DNA of 18,333 bases from JBEINZ01 sp040377825 (GTDB lineage Bacteria; Pseudomonadota; Alphaproteobacteria; Rhizobiales; Ancalomicrobiaceae). This document shows positions 14,224-18,333 of this stretch, one piece after another; within the stretch, counting starts at the first letter, position 1; each line of letters opens with the position of its first letter. The DNA lies in the NCBI GenBank assembly GCA_040377825.1, contig JBEINZ010000031.1, positions 1 through 18,333 of the forward strand, given 5' to 3'. Under the pieces are notes generated by a model. The model did no database searches and was not told the DNA's origin. It saw only the letters and a program-made list of their open reading frames with translations. The position numbers were made by a program, and so were the translations under genes.

Positions 14224-16426
14224 CGCAGTACAATCGCTCGAGTCACTGCTCGATACCGTTGATGACTCGCCCTACTACATTTTAGCAACCGGCCCATCAA
14301 GCAGGCCGCGACGCACATTGAAGCACGGCGATACGTTCGCGGTGCTCGATAGTCATGGCGATTTCGGAGCATCGCAAGGGGGGCCCGATGGGCTTTTCCA
14401 TCATGATACGCGTTATCTGTCGCGCTTTGAGTTCATGATGAATGGCGCACACCCATTACTCCTCGGCTCCAATGTCTTGGAAGATAATCTTTCGCTTGCG
14501 GTGGATTTGACCAATCCAGATATCTACGGCGATGGCCGAATTGTGCTGCCGCGCGACTCCATCCATGCTGTTCGCTCGGTGGTTCTTTGGGAGGGCAAGG
14601 CCTTTGTCAGGCTTTCACTCCGCAATCATTGGAACCGGCCGGTCCGACTCGGTGTGAGCTTCACGTTCGCCGCCGACTTCGTCGACTTGTTCGAGGTACG
14701 CGGGGCTCGCCGAGAGCGGCACGGCGAGAAATCCGCGGAGGTGGTCGCGCCGAACGAGGTCGCGCTTGTCTATCACGGCCTTGACGATAAGACGCGCCGC
14801 ACCTCGCTCCATTTCGCGCCGCAGCCCGATAGTTTGTATTCGAGTGCCGCTAGCTATCGCCTGACGCTCCCGCCAGGCGGTTGCCGATCGATTTTCGTCC
14901 AGATCGGCTGCGATCTCGTTGATGATTCGCACTTGCCGTTCATCTCGGCGGTCTTGGCATCCTGCCGTGAGCATCGCGGGCGGATGGTTGGGCTGGCGAG
15001 CGTGGAAACTTCGAATGAAGTGTTGAACGAGGTGCTCGATCAATCGCTTGCTGATCTGGCGATGCTCATCACGGAGACGCCCCAGGGGCCATATCCCTAT
15101 GCGGGCATTCCCTGGTACTCCACAACATTCGGCCGCGACGGCATAGTGACCGCGATCGAAACCCTGTGGCTCGCGCCGGAAATTGTTCGTGGCGTACTGC
15201 AACGGCTCGCCTTTCTCCAAGCCACGGAATCGGACGGGGCCAATGACGCCCAGCCTGGCAAAATAATCCATGAAATGCGCGACGGTGAAATGGCCGTTCT
15301 CGGTGAAATACCCTTCGCTAGGTACTACGGAAGCGTCGATTCGACACCACTTTTTCTTGTGTTGCTCGGGCTTTACGTGGAACGGACAGGTGATCTTGAG
15401 ACCTTGAAGAAACTGCGCCCGAACGCCGAGGCCGCGATCAAGTGGATCGCGGCTTACGGCGACAGTGACGGCGACGGCTTTACCGACTATGGCGGCACCA
15501 CCGATCGTGGACTGACGAACAAAGGCTGGAAAGACAGTCACGATGCCGTCTTTCATGCCGATGGACATCTTGCTCCCGGCCCAATCGCCCTCGCGGAGGT
15601 GCAAGGGTACGTCTACCTTGCCAAAATCCATTATGCCGACTGTCTCCGCCGACTTGGCGAACCGGATCGGGCGCGCGACTTGGAATTGGAGGCGGATGAC
15701 CTAGCCACCCGTTTCGAAGCGGCTTTTTGGTGCGAGGACATTGGTACCTACGCCTTGGCGCTCGATGGCAACCGACGGCGCTGCGCGGTGAAAACATCGA
15801 ATGCAGGTCAGGTGTTATGGTCCGGCATGATCGCGGCCGGACGGGCGGCCACTGTTGCGAAGGGCCTAATGGCTTCCGACTTTTTCAGCGGCTGGGGTAT
15901 TCGGACGGTTGCCGAAGGCGCCTCACGGTACAATCCGATGTCGTACCAGAACGGTTCGGTATGGCCCCATGACAACGCCCTGATCGCGTTGGGATTTGCC
16001 CGTTATGGCCTATCCGAGCCCGTATGTCGCGTTTTCGATGCGGTTTTTGACGCCGCGCGGTGGATGGAGTTTCGGCGATTGCCTGAGCTTTATTGCGGCT
16101 TCCGCCGTCGCACGGGGCGAGGACCGACACTTTATCCGGTTGCCTGTTCGCCCCAAGCCTGGGCCAGCGGGGCGCCGTTCGCGCTCATTCAAGCCGCTCT
16201 CGGGATGCGACTTATCCCCGAGCTAGGGGAAATTCAGTTCCGCAATCCGACCCTTCCCGATACCGTCGACTGGATCAAACTGAGAAATGTCACCATCGGC
16301 GGGGCCTCGGCCGACATTCTTGTCCGCCGCGTTGAGGGCAGCTTGTCGGTTGATCTCGTTCGCGTTTCCGGCAATGCGAGGGTGACGATTGAAATGATGC
16401 AGACGAACCCAAAGACCGCCATCTGA
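14213..16426 (+). CDS. Amylo-alpha-1,6-glucosidase / glycogen-debranching-type protein
   Basis: The 737-residue protein has the layout of bacterial debranching-type glucosidases. The N-terminal domain (about 30-250) has KHGDTFAVLDSHGDF and GLFHHDTRYLSRFEF, typical of the GDE N-terminal region. An alpha/alpha-barrel domain (about 280-700) has GIPWYSTTFGRDG (G298 to G310), KIIHEMRDGEMA (H353, E354), YYGSVDSTPLF, and KGWKDSHDAVFHADG. Later come NAGQVLWSGM, SYQNGSVWPHDNALIA and YPVACSPQAWASG. Removal of alpha-1,6-linked glucose from phosphorylase-trimmed branches would fit the phosphorylase gene downstream. Homologues of this class also act on other glucosides, so the exact substrate is inferred. 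Translation starts at ATG 14213 within the glycosyltransferase 3' end, with GAGGCAGG just upstream. Confidence 0.9.
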   Translation: MSADAVQSLESLLDTVDDSPYYILATGPSSRPRRTLKHGDTFAVLDSHGDFGASQGGPDGLFHHDTRYLSRFEFMMNGAHPLLLGSNVLEDNLSLAVDLTNPDIYGDGRIVLPRDSIHAVRSVVLWEGKAFVRLSLRNHWNRPVRLGVSFTFAADFVDLFEVRGARRERHGEKSAEVVAPNEVALVYHGLDDKTRRTSLHFAPQPDSLYSSAASYRLTLPPGGCRSIFVQIGCDLVDDSHLPFISAVLASCREHRGRMVGLASVETSNEVLNEVLDQSLADLAMLITETPQGPYPYAGIPWYSTTFGRDGIVTAIETLWLAPEIVRGVLQRLAFLQATESDGANDAQPGKIIHEMRDGEMAVLGEIPFARYYGSVDSTPLFLVLLGLYVERTGDLETLKKLRPNAEAAIKWIAAYGDSDGDGFTDYGGTTDRGLTNKGWKDSHDAVFHADGHLAPGPIALAEVQGYVYLAKIHYADCLRRLGEPDRARDLELEADDLATRFEAAFWCEDIGTYALALDGNRRRCAVKTSNAGQVLWSGMIAAGRAATVAKGLMASDFFSGWGIRTVAEGASRYNPMSYQNGSVWPHDNALIALGFARYGLSEPVCRVFDAVFDAARWMEFRRLPELYCGFRRRTGRGPTLYPVACSPQAWASGAPFALIQAALGMRLIPELGEIQFRNPTLPDTVDWIKLRNVTIGGASADILVRRVEGSLSVDLVRVSGNARVTIEMMQTNPKTAI

Positions 16427-16544
16427 CCACTAATCCCACGCCAGCCGCCACGAGGCTAACACTCCGCTAGCATCACTGCTTGAATGCAACGTGCACTCGG
16501 GGTCTAAATGATCATCGGCAGCGCGTGACTTGGGGAGCGGCGGA
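16427..16544. other. Short gap between debrancher and phosphorylase genes
   Basis: These 118 bases hold no convincing terminator; the best inverted repeat is only a 4-bp GCTA/TAGC pair. TTGAAT with TAAATG 19 bases on (about 16480-16510) is too poor to call a promoter. The last 13 bases carry the phosphorylase ribosome binding site. Co-transcription with the upstream pair is likely but not shown. Confidence 0.4.
16532..16537 (+). promoter_or_regulatory. Ribosome binding site that decides the TTG start of the phosphorylase
   Basis: GGGGAG lies seven bases before TTG at 16545. No ATG or GTG occurs in frame between the upstream stop (TGA at 16509) and the conserved phosphorylase N-terminus, so this site favours TTG as the start. 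Confidence 0.65.
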
Positions 16545-18333
16545 TTGACGAGTCAGGACGGAATTTTGGAAGACGCAGCGAGCGAAGGCGCGGTCAACGA
16601 GCTGCGCGATCGGCCTGCCGAGGATCCGACCGTAGCGGAACTGCGCGAGAGCGTGCTGCGCAAGCTCAAGTATTCGATCGGGAAGACAACGTCGACCGCC
16701 AGCAACCGAGATTGGTTGGCAGCTGCCGCGCTGGCGACGCGTGACCGCATCGTCAATCATTGGTTCAAGTCGACCGAAGATACCTATCAACGCGATCGAA
16801 AGCGGGTTTATTACCTGTCGCTTGAGTTTTTGATTGGTCGGCTCTTGATCGACGCGCTCAATAATCTGCGTTTGATCGAGCCAATGCGGGCGGCCCTTTC
16901 CGGGCTCGGCGTCGATCTTGACGTCATCCGCGAGGAGGAGCCAGACGCCGCGCTCGGAAATGGCGGCCTCGGGCGGCTCGCGGCCTGCTTCATGGAAAGC
17001 ATGGCCACACTTTCAATCGCGGCCTATGGCTATGGAATTCGCTATGACCACGGCATGTTCCGCCAGCGCATCCAAGATGGTTGGCAGGTCGAATATCCGG
17101 AAGATTGGCTTTCCTCGCGCAATCCCTGGCAGTTCCCGCGTCCCGAGGTCGATTATTCGATTGGTTTCGGCGGCCAGGTGGAAGCCGTCGCGAAGCCCGA
17201 CGGATCGGTTCGCCAAGTCTGGCAGCCAGCGGAAACGATACACGCGGTTGCTTCCGATACGCCGGTCGTCGGCTGGCGCGGCAAGCATGTGAACACGCTG
17301 CGCCTTTGGTCGGCGCGCGCGACCGACGCGATCCGGCTCGACGCCTTCAACCGTGGCGATTTTTCAGGCGCGCTGGCGGATAAGGTGAAGGCTGAGTCCA
17401 TCACCAAGGTGCTCTATCCGAGCGACACGACAGCCGCCGGACAAGAATTGCGGCTGAGACAAGAATACTTTTTCGTCTCCGCATCGCTCCAAGACCTGAT
17501 CCGCCGCCATCTGGTGCAACACGATGATATCAAAACCCTAGCAGAGCACGTCGCCATCCAGCTGAATGATACCCATCCGGCGATCGCTGTCGCCGAATTG
17601 ATGCGGATTCTGGTCGATCTGCACGGCCTGGAATGGGGGGCCGCGTGGGACATCACCACACTCACGCTGTCATATACCAATCACACGCTCCTTCCCGAGG
17701 CGCTGGAAAGTTGGCCGGTTCCGCTCATGGAGCGACTTCTGCCCCGCCATATGCAAATCATCTATTTGATCAACGCGCTGCATCTCGACCGCGTGCGCAA
17801 GAGTGGGGCGACGAGCGACGAACAGCTCTCGGCGCTCTCCTTGATCGACGAACACAATGGCCGACGCGTCCGCATGGGACACTTGGCCTTCGTGGGTTCG
17901 CACAAGGTCAACGGCGTCTCCGCGCTTCATACCGATCTGATGCGCGTGACGGTCTTCCGCGACCTGCATCGTCTGTTTCCGGATCGAATCGTCAACAAAA
18001 CCAATGGGATTACCTTCCGCCGCTGGCTGCATCAGGCCAATCCGGGGCTGACGTCGCTGCTGGTTGACGCGGTCGGACCAAAGGTACTCGATAGTGCCGA
18101 TGCCCTTCGGGCACTCGAGCCGTTGGCGGAAGATCCTGCCTTCCAGGCTCGATTTGCGGCGGAGCGGCGAGCGCGCAAGACGGCCTTGGCCCGGATCATC
18201 GCGGAGCGCGTCGGCGTGAAGGTTGATCCGGACGCGCTATTCGACGTGCAGGTCAAGCGTATCCACGAGTACAAGCGTCAGCTGCTCAACATCTTGGAGA
18301 CGATTGCCGTCTACGACGAGATCCGCGCGCAGC
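16545..18333 (+). CDS. glgP: Glycogen/starch/alpha-glucan phosphorylase (C-terminus cut by window end)
   Basis: The enzyme releases glucose-1-phosphate from alpha-1,4-glucan ends using phosphate and pyridoxal phosphate. The window holds 596 residues of a protein usually near 830, running off the right edge. Family stretches are RVYYLSLEFLIGRLL, ALGNGGLGRLAACF (L137 to F149), YGYGIRYDHGMFRQ, QVEYPEDWL, VLYPSD, QEYFFVSASLQDLIRR and QLNDTHPAIAVAELMR. SYTNHTLLPEALE, VNGVSALHT, VNKTNGITFRRWL (N484 region) and VKRIHEYKRQLLN (near 570) follow. The lysine that binds the cofactor lies beyond the edge. The predicted start is TTG at 16545. The first in-frame ATG (16884) would remove about 113 residues, including the conserved YYLSLEFLIGR segment. 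No frameshift was seen. The neighbouring debrancher would remove branches that stop this enzyme. Confidence 0.94.
   Translation, partial: MTSQDGILEDAASEGAVNELRDRPAEDPTVAELRESVLRKLKYSIGKTTSTASNRDWLAAAALATRDRIVNHWFKSTEDTYQRDRKRVYYLSLEFLIGRLLIDALNNLRLIEPMRAALSGLGVDLDVIREEEPDAALGNGGLGRLAACFMESMATLSIAAYGYGIRYDHGMFRQRIQDGWQVEYPEDWLSSRNPWQFPRPEVDYSIGFGGQVEAVAKPDGSVRQVWQPAETIHAVASDTPVVGWRGKHVNTLRLWSARATDAIRLDAFNRGDFSGALADKVKAESITKVLYPSDTTAAGQELRLRQEYFFVSASLQDLIRRHLVQHDDIKTLAEHVAIQLNDTHPAIAVAELMRILVDLHGLEWGAAWDITTLTLSYTNHTLLPEALESWPVPLMERLLPRHMQIIYLINALHLDRVRKSGATSDEQLSALSLIDEHNGRRVRMGHLAFVGSHKVNGVSALHTDLMRVTVFRDLHRLFPDRIVNKTNGITFRRWLHQANPGLTSLLVDAVGPKVLDSADALRALEPLAEDPAFQARFAAERRARKTALARIIAERVGVKVDPDALFDVQVKRIHEYKRQLLNILETIAVYDEIRAQ

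Noticed and set aside
14615..15631. Minus-strand open frame of 338 codons inside the debranching-enzyme gene
   Set aside because: The plus frame has conserved catalytic-domain motifs over the same bases; the minus frame shows no recognisable domain.

Overview
The window is high-GC bacterial DNA with long, tightly packed genes. Gene content and order point to an alphaproteobacterium, most likely of the Hyphomicrobiales (Rhizobiales) type. The evidence is an oxygen-dependent cobalamin cluster (cobG, cobN, bifunctional cobL, cobE) in the order cobN-G-H-I-J-K-L-E-M-cbiD-A-B, followed by an alpha-glucan breakdown block. The genus cannot be named from the sequence alone.

Bases 1-11934 are a nearly gap-free vitamin B12 (corrin ring) cluster. 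It starts inside cobN, the large cobaltochelatase subunit, which is cut by the left edge. It continues with cobG, cobH, cobI and cobJ on the plus strand, cobK on the minus strand, cobL, cobE and cobM on the plus strand, cbiD on the minus strand, and cobA and cobB on the plus strand. Together they cover uroporphyrinogen III to hydrogenobyrinic acid a,c-diamide, plus one subunit of the cobalt-inserting enzyme. Seven same-strand junctions are 4-base ATGA overlaps. Both minus-strand genes overlap the 3' end of the plus-strand gene before them, by 43 and 46 bases. The C-1 methylation step normally assigned to CobF is represented here by a CbiD-type protein. No cobF is visible, so this looks like a mixed aerobic/anaerobic gene set.

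Bases 11935-13116 form a boundary. A perfect 12-bp hairpin follows cobB. A convergent minus-strand gene encodes an unrecognised secreted protein rich in aromatic residues, Gly and Arg, in DNA that falls to about 38% GC. A 449-base gene-free stretch follows, with a LacI-operator-like palindrome and a small leader hairpin.

Bases 13117-18333 are a plus-strand carbohydrate block. It holds a GT4 glycosyltransferase, an amylo-alpha-1,6-glucosidase/glycogen-debranching-type protein overlapping it by 11 bases, and a glycogen/starch phosphorylase. The phosphorylase appears to start at TTG and is cut by the right edge. The phosphorylase and debrancher would act together on glycogen-like polymer; the role of the glycosyltransferase is open.

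No tRNA, rRNA, CRISPR array, insertion sequence or cobalamin riboswitch was recognised. I found no clear case for a wholly new system. The best leads are the CbiD/CobE solution to the missing CobF, the antisense architecture of cobK and cbiD, the unknown secreted protein, and the unassigned GT4 enzyme.
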